Positions 1 to 7,242 of a stretch of DNA of 64,000 nt are shown piece by piece (position 1 is the first letter of the stretch; every line of letters begins with the position of its first letter). Origin of the DNA: Methylocella sp. (GTDB taxonomy: Bacteria; Pseudomonadota; Alphaproteobacteria; Rhizobiales; Beijerinckiaceae). The DNA is taken from contig JBBCGG010000001.1 in the NCBI GenBank assembly GCA_037200525.1, positions 1,282,501 through 1,346,500 on the forward strand. Direction: 5' to 3'. The position numbers and the translations under genes were made by a program. A model generated the notes under the pieces. That model was not told where the DNA came from. It saw nothing but the letters and a program-made list of their open reading frames with translations, and searched no databases.

Positions 1-629
1 CGTAATTGCGGCTCCAACTCCATGGGCTCGCGCGGGCCCGGCTGCTTGCGGGTGTCGGACGTAATGTGTTTAGCCGCCTCTTTCCGGCCGACCGCGTTAT
101 ATTCGTAATAGTTGAACTCTTCCGAGCCATTGCTGATCGGGGTTGTCCAGTAATTGGGGTGAAACGCCATTGAGGACTCGGAGCTGAACTCGAAGATCGG
201 AAGCCACCAGTTCACCTGCGCCATCGGCGCCGACCACCAAGTGTCGCGATGCGCCGGAAAGGCGTAGCCCACTCCCGCCGTGAGGTATTTGTCGCTGGTC
301 ACGCCGCGCAGGCGGGGGACGTCAACATGGGTCGAGTCAAGATCGCAGCCGAAGTCGGCGACAACATCGCGGAGGAGCGCAGCGGTCCTTGGGTGATGGA
401 TGAAGCGCGGCTTTACTGGACCGAAGATCTCGACGAATCTTTCGACCGAGAGATCGAACTGCGCAGTCTGCGGGGCGAGAGGCGCGAACGCCTCATCGAT
501 GAGTTCGCGGGCGAAGTCGATAAGGGCGAGCGTGGAGGGCCGCGGCGAGAAGACGAATATGTCGCCTGCGAAAAGCCGGGCGCGCCGCTCGGCGTCGCTC
601 GCCTTGGAATCGAAGTATATCGCAGTCAT
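1..629 (-). CDS. PhyH-like 2-oxoglutarate/Fe(II) dioxygenase, 3' end missing
   Basis: The reading frame stays open from an ATG at 629 to the left window edge, giving 209 codons without a stop. A strong ribosome site (GGAGGA) lies 5-10 bases before the ATG. The stretch AHRDTWWSAP near residue 126 carries an HxD pair, the usual first two iron ligands of phytanoyl-CoA-dioxygenase-type enzymes. The distal His and Arg would lie beyond the edge. It follows the methyltransferase at 696-1943 on the same strand with a 66-bp gap and is probably the last gene of the CDP-sugar operon. I infer that it oxidises or hydroxylates a sugar or sugar-linked substrate. The substrate is unknown, and the family call rests on this one motif and the overall look of the protein. 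Confidence 0.6.
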   Translation of the reverse strand, partial: MTAIYFDSKASDAERRARLFAGDIFVFSPRPSTLALIDFARELIDEAFAPLAPQTAQFDLSVERFVEIFGPVKPRFIHHPRTAALLRDVVADFGCDLDSTHVDVPRLRGVTSDKYLTAGVGYAFPAHRDTWWSAPMAQVNWWLPIFEFSSESSMAFHPNYWTTPISNGSEEFNYYEYNAVGRKEAAKHITSDTRKQPGPREPMELEPQL

Positions 630-695
630 GACTATCCTCCAGAAAACTTTGAGTGAACGAAGCTAGAGCATTGTGAACGGCTCCTCGTTAGGTCG

Positions 696-1943
696 TTACG
701 CTAAGCGCGGGGTGGGAACGGGAATGATGAATTGTCCTCCGCGCGCGCGATACTCTCTTTGCTGTTCAAGAATTTCCTCGGCGAAGTTCCAGGCGAGCAG
801 GAGCACATAATCGGGTTGAGCCTCAAGAAGCGCTTCTGTGGCGCGGATCGGCAGGCGTTGGCCTGGCATATATTTGCCTTGCTTGTGGACGTTGCGGTCG
901 ACGACAAAGTCGATGAGGTCTAATCCGATTCCGGCCGTATTGATGAGCGTTGCTCCCTTAGCTGCAGCTGCATAGGCGGCGATCGAGGCTCCTTCGGACT
1001 TCAAACGGCGCAAGAGCGCGGAAAGATCCCGCTTCAGCACATCGACCTTAGTCGAGAAATCGCGAAAATAATCGATCGCATCGATTCCCCGCGCGGTCTC
1101 ATGCACAAGCTGATCCTTGACGCTGGCGCCTACCCGCTCTTTCGGTTCGACATAAAGGCGCAACGATCCACCATGGATCGAAAGATGCTTGATCTCATTC
1201 AGATAGAGACCGTGCCGGCGGAATAATTTGTCGAGCGCCGTGACTGAGAAATAACAAAGATGCTCGTGGTAGATTGTGTCGAACTCGCAATGTTCCGTCA
1301 GGGGCTCGATGTAGGGCGCCTCAATCACGGCCACGCCATCATCCTTCAGCAATCGCGCGAGCGCCGCGACAAAGCCATTGGTGTCGGCGACATGAGCGAG
1401 CACATTATTGGCGTGAATGACGTCGGCCCTTACTCCCTCCGCGCTAAGCTCCTCGGCGAGTTGCTGGGTAAAAAAGGCGCAGCGCGTCGGCACGCCGATC
1501 TTCTCGGCGGCGGCGGCGGGGCCATCCGCCGGATCAATTCCCAACACGCCGATGCCCGCCTCGACATAGTTCTTCAGCAGGTAGCCGTCATTGCTCGCCA
1601 GCTCGATAATGAAGCTTGTTGAGCCGAGGCCGCGACGGGCAATAAGATCAAGCGCGTTCTCGCGCGAATGCTTCAGAAGCGCAGGCGAGAACGAGGAATA
1701 ATATGGATAGGAATCCCCAAATAGAATTTCAGGATTTACGGTCTCGGTGATCTGCACCAAGCTGCAGTCCCGACAAAATGCGACGCGAAGCGGAAAGATC
1801 AACTCGGGTTTGTCGAGATCCGCCTCGGTCAGCAAGCGATCGGCCAGGGGCGTCTCGCCGAGATCCAGAAATGTCTCAAGACGGTTCCCGCCACAAGACC
1901 GGCAGGTTCGCTCGGTGATTGAATTCAGCGCTCCCGATGTCAT
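696..1943 (-). CDS. SAM-dependent C-methyltransferase-type sugar enzyme with N-terminal zinc finger
   Basis: A 415-residue protein with the three-part layout of TylC3/EvaC-type sugar C-methyltransferases. Residues about 13-65 hold CxxC pairs (CRSCG and CRDC) that should bind zinc. Residues about 100-210 hold the SAM-binding Rossmann fold (IIELASNDGYLL, then GIDPA). Residues about 250-415 form the C-terminal domain with the HGGSLRLY stretch and AAAAKGATLIN. Enzymes of this type usually methylate a keto-deoxysugar nucleotide at carbon, although some act otherwise. The gene starts 27 bp after the SDR gene on the same strand, so it is very likely co-transcribed with rfbF. The exact methylation position cannot be read from sequence. 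Confidence 0.85.
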   Translation of the reverse strand: MTSGALNSITERTCRSCGGNRLETFLDLGETPLADRLLTEADLDKPELIFPLRVAFCRDCSLVQITETVNPEILFGDSYPYYSSFSPALLKHSRENALDLIARRGLGSTSFIIELASNDGYLLKNYVEAGIGVLGIDPADGPAAAAEKIGVPTRCAFFTQQLAEELSAEGVRADVIHANNVLAHVADTNGFVAALARLLKDDGVAVIEAPYIEPLTEHCEFDTIYHEHLCYFSVTALDKLFRRHGLYLNEIKHLSIHGGSLRLYVEPKERVGASVKDQLVHETARGIDAIDYFRDFSTKVDVLKRDLSALLRRLKSEGASIAAYAAAAKGATLINTAGIGLDLIDFVVDRNVHKQGKYMPGQRLPIRATEALLEAQPDYVLLLAWNFAEEILEQQREYRARGGQFIIPVPTPRLA

Positions 1944-1970
1944 GGCTGCTATTTGTCCTTCCCGGCTCTA

Positions 1971-3017
1971 TCAAGCGTCAACGGGGGCTGCAACGAAAGC
2001 GGGGCGTAAATCCTCATCGAGTTCGCCGTCGCGGATTCGTTTCTGCACGTGGGCGATGCGTTTGAAGCGCTCGCCTTCAAACTCGTCATGCGTGAGCCCT
2101 GTCGCGCTATAAGCCTCAAACAATTGCTCGACGCCTCGTCGCGCGGTCCATTGCGGCTTGAATTCGTGCAGGCGTCGCGCGATGAAGTTGCAATCGACGC
2201 GGTAGCATCGCGTGTCCGGAGCCGCGTCGGACGCAAATTCAACTCGGCAGTTCGGCACGATTGACTTCACGATCTCGGCTATTTCGCGGATCTGGTAATT
2301 TTCGGTGGTCAATCCGACGTTGAATGCCTGATTGTGGACCACGTCGCGATCGGCTTCGAGAACAGCGATGTAAGCCCTGGCGATGTCTTCAACATGAACG
2401 ATTGGGCGCCAAGGCGAACCATCGCTCTTGAGGTAAACTAGTTTCTTCGTGAACGCCCAAGCGGTCAGATTGTTGAGGACGAGATCGAAGCGAAGACGCG
2501 GCGACAATCCGTAGGCCGTTGAGGCGCGCAGGAAGGTCGGGCTAAAGGTCTCATCTGCCATGGGAGCGACAGCGCGCTCGACATTAGCCTTGGATTGGCC
2601 GTAAGGCGTGACCGGGTTGAAGGCAGCGCTCTCGTCGAGGAAATCTGCGCCGGAGGCTCCATAGTTGCTGCATGATGAGGCATAGAGAAATCTCTTCACG
2701 CCGGCCTGCTTGGCGAGCTTGGCGAGATCGAGAGATGCCTTGAAGTTGATTTCCCCGGTGAGATGGGGACGATAATCTCCCAGCGGGTCGTTCGAGAGGC
2801 CCGCAAGATGGATGATTGCGTCAAAGCCCCTTACATCGTCGATGACGGCGTCGCGGATGTCCTTCTCGATCGTCGGCGTCTCCGAAAGATTTCCGGTGAA
2901 TGTGCAGGCGCGAAATATATCGCTGTCGAATCCCGTAACCGCGTGACCGCGCTCAAGCAGCATCGGCGTCAGCACCGAGCCAATGTAACCACGGTGGCCG
3001 GTGAGCAAAACTTTCAT
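1971..3017 (-). CDS. NAD-dependent sugar epimerase/dehydratase (extended SDR)
   Basis: The N-terminus has the SDR nucleotide-binding motif GHRGYIG (TGxxGxxG-like). The catalytic Tyr-Lys lies in TPYGQSKANVE near residue 140, and the Ser-rich ASSCSNYG precedes it. This is the pattern of extended SDRs acting on nucleotide sugars. I place the start at the ATG at 3017, giving 348 residues. An in-frame TTG at 3023 is possible but overlaps the end of rfbF. The ATG has a GGAG seven bases upstream inside the rfbF tail, and only 2 bp separate the genes, so they are translationally close. No rfbG-type CDP-glucose 4,6-dehydratase is present in the window. This SDR may fill that role or act later; sequence alone does not decide. 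Confidence 0.85.
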   Translation of the reverse strand: MKVLLTGHRGYIGSVLTPMLLERGHAVTGFDSDIFRACTFTGNLSETPTIEKDIRDAVIDDVRGFDAIIHLAGLSNDPLGDYRPHLTGEINFKASLDLAKLAKQAGVKRFLYASSCSNYGASGADFLDESAAFNPVTPYGQSKANVERAVAPMADETFSPTFLRASTAYGLSPRLRFDLVLNNLTAWAFTKKLVYLKSDGSPWRPIVHVEDIARAYIAVLEADRDVVHNQAFNVGLTTENYQIREIAEIVKSIVPNCRVEFASDAAPDTRCYRVDCNFIARRLHEFKPQWTARRGVEQLFEAYSATGLTHDEFEGERFKRIAHVQKRIRDGELDEDLRPAFVAAPVDA

Positions 3018-3019
3018 CG

Positions 3020-3790
3020 TCAACTCCAGGTCTTCCAGGGCGCCGGCCCGTTATCCCAAAGCTGTTGCAGGATCTGCTTCTCCCGCAGCGTGTCCATGCA
3101 TTGCCAGAACGAGTCGTGACGAAACGCCATCAATTGGCCGTCAGCCGCAAGGCGGCGCATCGGCCCATGCTCAAACATGACGTCGTCGCCTTCAATGTAG
3201 TCTCTGACGCCCGGCTCGAGCACAAAAAAAGCGCCGTTGATCCACCCCTCGGAGGCTTGAGGTTTCTCCGTGAACTCGACCACGCGATTGCCGTCGAATT
3301 CGATGTGGCCGTAGCGGGCGGGTGGGCGCACTGCGGTCATGGTGGCGAGCTTTCCGTGGGATCGATGGAAGGCGAGGAGCTTGTCGAGATTCACGTCGGC
3401 GACGCCATCGCCCCAGGTGAGCATAAAAGTGCTCATTCCCATCCAATCCATCAGGCGCTTGATGCGGCCGCCGGTCAGCGTCTTTTGGCCGGTTTCGATA
3501 AGGTCGACGGACCAGTCTGGCGTCGAACTCGAATAGCGCTTTATGGCCCCCGTCCCGGTATGGATGGTCATGCTGCCATCCAAATCATTGTAGTCCTTGA
3601 ACCAACGCTTGATGTACTCGCCCTTGTAGCCGAGCGCGACGGCGAATTCCTTATAACCGTAATGATGATAGTGCTTCATGATGTGCCAAAGGATCGGCAT
3701 GCCGCCGATTTCGACCATCGGTTTGGGCCGGATCTCGGTTTCCTCGGCCAAGCGAGTCCCGAATCCTCCGGCAAGGATTCCAACCTTCAT
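3020..3790 (-). CDS. rfbF: Glucose-1-phosphate cytidylyltransferase
   Basis: A 256-residue nucleotidyltransferase with GILAGGFGTRL at residues 4-14, RPKPM near 22 and the LTWGDGVADV metal-binding segment near 125. These are characteristic of RfbF/DdhA, which makes CDP-glucose from CTP and glucose-1-phosphate, the first step to CDP-linked deoxy and branched sugars. Length matches the family. It is the first gene of a minus-strand run (rfbF, SDR, C-methyltransferase, dioxygenase) with gaps of 2, 27 and 66 bp. The AT-rich 283-bp region upstream probably carries the operon promoter. Confidence 0.93.
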   Translation of the reverse strand: MKVGILAGGFGTRLAEETEIRPKPMVEIGGMPILWHIMKHYHHYGYKEFAVALGYKGEYIKRWFKDYNDLDGSMTIHTGTGAIKRYSSSTPDWSVDLIETGQKTLTGGRIKRLMDWMGMSTFMLTWGDGVADVNLDKLLAFHRSHGKLATMTAVRPPARYGHIEFDGNRVVEFTEKPQASEGWINGAFFVLEPGVRDYIEGDDVMFEHGPMRRLAADGQLMAFRHDSFWQCMDTLREKQILQQLWDNGPAPWKTWS

Positions 3791-3896
3791 GATATTCTCC
3801 CCGCGGATCCCCGTCGACGCTTGCGGCGCCCGATCCGTATCCTGAAAGGATGAATAATTCTGACAATTGAATATCGTAATAAGTAAATGCCTAAAT

Positions 3897-3948
3897 TATC
3901 GGCATATCGGCAAATAAATGCTATACGAGAGCAATCAGTTCACTGATT
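3897..3948. promoter_or_regulatory. AT-rich upstream region of rfbF with tandem and inverted repeats
   Basis: Between rfbF (start 3790) and the end of the next methyltransferase gene (4074) lies 283 bp of AT-rich DNA. It contains an exact 8-bp tandem repeat, TATCGGCA twice at 3897-3912, and a perfect inverted repeat AATCAGT-TC-ACTGATT at 3933-3948. Its place 100-160 bp ahead of rfbF fits an operator or promoter region. I cannot name the regulator or pick a convincing -35/-10 pair. Confidence 0.4.
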
Positions 3949-4073
3949 AGGATAAGCTAATTTACAGCTGAGGCGCTTCAAGAGTCAATATCAGCGGCTG
4001 TATTTTCAGGTTCAGCTAGCGGACATGACAGCTTGTCGACCGCAACCTATGCATTGAAATCTTTGGTTCCAAA

Positions 4074-5327
4074 CTAAATGTTGGGCTGCTGACCGAGCGA
4101 TGCGATTTCTGGTTCAAGGCCCAGCGTTCTTAGCTTGGCTGCGACTTCATCGGCGTATATGGGATTCATCACAATTACCAAGTCCGGCGGATCGGCGACA
4201 AGGGCCTCGGGCGCAATGACGGGATGTCCGGTGCCGGGCATAAATTTTCCTTGTTTATACGGGTTGATATCCACCACTGCAGATACCTCCTCGTCGAGCC
4301 CAAGGGTGGTGAGGAACGAGACGCCTTTCGATCCGCCTCCCCATAGCGCGACGCGCCGTCCGTCCGCCCAGGCCGAGCGCACGCGCTGGCGCCAACTGTC
4401 TTGGACGCGCCCGACCCGATCGTGGAAGCTGTCCGCCAGCGCGTGCATCTCATCGAGATCCTTCTCCAGAGGCCAACGCGCTTCGGTGCGGCCGGATGCG
4501 GATCTTGCATACTGGACGATGTACTGATTGTCGTAACGGAGCGCGAGGTCTGTGACGTCGAACCCCTCTTGCCGGAAAAGACGCGCGTGGGCGCCGGGGC
4601 TAAAATAAGAGCAATGCTCGTAGTAAATGTCCCAGAAGGCCCCTTCGTCGAGCACGCGCTTGGCGTCCGGCGTCTCGAAGACGATCCAGGCGTCATCCTG
4701 CGCCGCGACCATCTCTCGGATCGACCTTATGAACTCCGCGACCGGCGCGATGTGCTCCAGCGTGTGGCGGCAAAGGATAACGTCAGCGCTGAGATGCTTG
4801 TAGGGTTCAAAAAAGTCGATGATAAATTCGACGTTGTCGTCTTCCGAACCACGTCCCTCATCCGCTCTGTAGCCTGGGTCGACGCCGAGACCGCTTGCGC
4901 CGCCCGCCTTGCAGAGCTCACGCAGAAATTCTCCCTTGCCGCAGCCGATCTCAAGCACATGCTTGCCGGAGACCGCGCATTTTTGCGCAATCTCTTTAGC
5001 GAGTTCTTTGGCGAAGGCGTTGAACGTTCCCGAAAAATGCTGCGATTCCTCGAAATTAGTCGAGTAGCCCATTACCGATTCATCAAAGGCCTCATTGAAA
5101 ATAAAGCTGCAGGCCTCGCAATAGAAAAGCTCAAGATCGCGGCGAGGGAAAGCGCGGGCCTGCGCTGCTGAATCAAGCAACACGCAGCTATGCACGGGGA
5201 TCGACGACGCGTGGTAAAGCGCTCGCACGGCTTTGCTGCCGCAGCTCCGACAGCGCGGCGGTTCGAGTGAAGCTATAGAACCGGAGGGGTTTGCGGCAGT
5301 TGCGATTTGCATCGTCGGAAACTCCAT
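4074..5327 (-). CDS. Second SAM-dependent C-methyltransferase-type enzyme with zinc finger
   Basis: A 417-residue protein with the same architecture as the gene at 696-1943 but clearly diverged. The N-terminal finger has CRSCG and CEACS (residues about 25-80). The SAM domain has VLEIGCGKGEFLREL near residue 125 and CRHTLEHI near 190. The C-terminal domain has ALWGGGSKGVSFL near 330. Two starts are possible, at 5327 (GAGGGG upstream) and five codons later at 5312 (GGAG upstream). I keep the longer one. It precedes rfbF on the same strand with a 283-bp gap, so it may be a separate transcript. Having two such enzymes around one rfbF suggests a sugar or glycan modified twice, or two different products. 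Confidence 0.85.
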   Translation of the reverse strand: MEFPTMQIATAANPSGSIASLEPPRCRSCGSKAVRALYHASSIPVHSCVLLDSAAQARAFPRRDLELFYCEACSFIFNEAFDESVMGYSTNFEESQHFSGTFNAFAKELAKEIAQKCAVSGKHVLEIGCGKGEFLRELCKAGGASGLGVDPGYRADEGRGSEDDNVEFIIDFFEPYKHLSADVILCRHTLEHIAPVAEFIRSIREMVAAQDDAWIVFETPDAKRVLDEGAFWDIYYEHCSYFSPGAHARLFRQEGFDVTDLALRYDNQYIVQYARSASGRTEARWPLEKDLDEMHALADSFHDRVGRVQDSWRQRVRSAWADGRRVALWGGGSKGVSFLTTLGLDEEVSAVVDINPYKQGKFMPGTGHPVIAPEALVADPPDLVIVMNPIYADEVAAKLRTLGLEPEIASLGQQPNI

Positions 5328-5564
5328 TCACGCCCCTCATCAATCCTACAGTCTAATCGAGCTTTTCAACAAGCATAAGCTACGGCCTACATAAGGAACT
5401 GGCGCACGCGACCGGAAATAGCCAATGCGGCGCAGCCCAACTTGGTCTTTAACGCCCTTGCTCTGAATTGCGAATCCAAGGACCTTGTGTTTCGATGAGA
5501 TCGCGACTTTTTTTAAACTCCCGCGACCCGCAAGCGTTCGCGTCGGCCTGTAAAGATTGGTGAA

Positions 5565-6695
5565 ATGAGTGAGGCTGCTGACGTTGAATGTCTTGTAGTT
5601 GGAGCCGGCGTCATAGGTCTTGCCATCGCGCGCGCGCTTGCAAAGGCCGGCCGCGAGGTCGTGATATTGGAGGCGGAACATCATATTGGAACCGGAATAT
5701 CATCGCGAAACAGCGGGGTGATCCATGCCGGCATTTATTATTCCTCAGATTCGTTGAAGGCGCGTTTTTGCGTCGCGGGGCGCAAGGCGCTGTACGCTTA
5801 TTGCAAGGCCCAGAAAATCCCGCATCAGGTTTGCGGTAAGATCATTGTCGCCGCATCAGAAATGCAAAGTCGCCGCCTCATGGCGATCAAAGCGCGGGCC
5901 GAAGCAAATGGCGTTCTCGATCTCGTCGCGCTAGATCGAACCGAACTTCTCGCCGCGGAGCCAGAGCTTCAAGGGCAAACGGGGCTTCTCTCGCCCTCCA
6001 CCGGAATCATTGACGTTCGTGCTTTGATGTTGGCCTTTCAAAGCGAGTTTGAGGCATGTGGCGGAGTTGTCGCCTTCGATACGCCCGTGACGCGCGGCGA
6101 GGTTCAGACCAGAAAAATTATGATCCAAACTGGAGGGGCGGATCCAATGCGCCTCGCCGCACGCTGGGTAATTCTGGCGGCCGGCCTCTCCACGCCAAAA
6201 CTCGCGCGTTCAATCGATGGCGTTCCTCCAGCTTCAATTCCGAAAGCATATTTTGCCAAGGGCAATTATTTCTCGCTTGCCGGCCAGGTTCCTTTTTGTC
6301 GCTTGATTTATCCGCTGCCGGAGCCCGGAGGACTTGGCGCTCATCTCACCTTGGATATGGCGGGACGCGGTCGCTTCGGGCCGGACGTTGAGTGGCTTGA
6401 CCTGACGGATGACGCACGCATTGACTACTCTGTCGATGAAAGCCGCGTCGCCGCATTTTATAAATCGATCCGCCTTTTCTGGCCGGGGCTTAAGGAAGGA
6501 GCGCTGGCGCCGGATTATTCGGGCGTGCGTCCAAAGCTCGTCGGGCCTCGCGAGCAAGACAGCGACTTCTTGATCCAGGACTCAAAGATACATGGCGCAT
6601 CTGGTTTGATCGCCCTTTATGGAATTGAAAGCCCTGGGCTCACCGCATCGCTCGCAATCGCTGATTATGTAGCGTCCGCATTAGATGACGTTTGA
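5565..6695 (+). CDS. lhgO: FAD-dependent L-2-hydroxyglutarate oxidase-like protein
   Basis: A 376-residue FAD oxidoreductase of the DAO superfamily. VVGAGVIGLAIARALAKAG at residues 11-29 is the dinucleotide-binding motif, followed by the acidic end of beta-2 (VVILEAE). SSRNSGVIHAGIYY near residue 47 is the signature of L-2-hydroxyglutarate dehydrogenases, which oxidise L-2-hydroxyglutarate to 2-oxoglutarate and pass electrons to the membrane. The C-terminus has the usual GIESPGLTASLAIADYV segment. It is divergent from the methyltransferase gene at 4074-5327. The assignment as LhgO rather than a related hydroxy-acid or amino-acid oxidase is by motif and length only. Confidence 0.8.
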   Translation: MSEAADVECLVVGAGVIGLAIARALAKAGREVVILEAEHHIGTGISSRNSGVIHAGIYYSSDSLKARFCVAGRKALYAYCKAQKIPHQVCGKIIVAASEMQSRRLMAIKARAEANGVLDLVALDRTELLAAEPELQGQTGLLSPSTGIIDVRALMLAFQSEFEACGGVVAFDTPVTRGEVQTRKIMIQTGGADPMRLAARWVILAAGLSTPKLARSIDGVPPASIPKAYFAKGNYFSLAGQVPFCRLIYPLPEPGGLGAHLTLDMAGRGRFGPDVEWLDLTDDARIDYSVDESRVAAFYKSIRLFWPGLKEGALAPDYSGVRPKLVGPREQDSDFLIQDSKIHGASGLIALYGIESPGLTASLAIADYVASALDDV

Positions 6696-7242
6696 TCCGA
6701 GAGTTGCTTTCGCGGCGCCGCGACCGTGAAGGGATTTGACTTTAACCAATCTCGAAAAACTGTTACATAGAGCAGGTGGAAAGCTTTATTGAATCACAGC
6801 AACGTCCACTGAGAACTGAATGTAACGATTTGTTATTATAAGATAGACGTTCATACCGGGTCATTAAGCAGAGCTCATGATTGGGCAGACATCCAATTTT
6901 GTTTTGTGGTTTGCGCATCGGCGCAATCTGAATTTGCTTTGGTTATCTCTCGTCCATTTCTGAAGCCGCCGGGAACGCCATCGCCAACGTGGCGCGAGAT
7001 GGTTTAAAAAGATCCGCGCGCCGCCAGCTTTTGCATAGCTTGGAAGATGCCCCAAGCTTCAGTGAAGGGCTTAATTGCCGAACAAGCAGCCTACTTCTTC
7101 GCCTTCGCAAACAAAGTCAGCGCGGGCGCGTCGGGAAACCGAGGGGTTGAACGGAGCATCTAAACGGAGCAGTGCGCGCCGGGTCGCCGGGCATGATGAC
7201 AGGCTTGGAAACAAAGCGATGATCAGAGGACGGTGACGGCGA
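6696..7242. other. 547-bp intergenic region, no gene recognised
   Basis: No convincing coding sequence is seen on either strand. A perfect 12-bp GC palindrome (CGCGGCGCCGCG, 6711-6722) follows the lhgO-like gene and could help end its transcript. GTTACAT at 6762-6768 is repeated inverted at 6820-6826. The region must hold the promoter of the tyrosine-kinase gene that starts at 7243, but I cannot assign its elements. Confidence 0.4.

Noticed and set aside
249-656. A 135-codon plus-strand frame at the left edge
   Set aside because: It is antisense to the PhyH-like gene, which has a strong ribosome site and an HxD motif.
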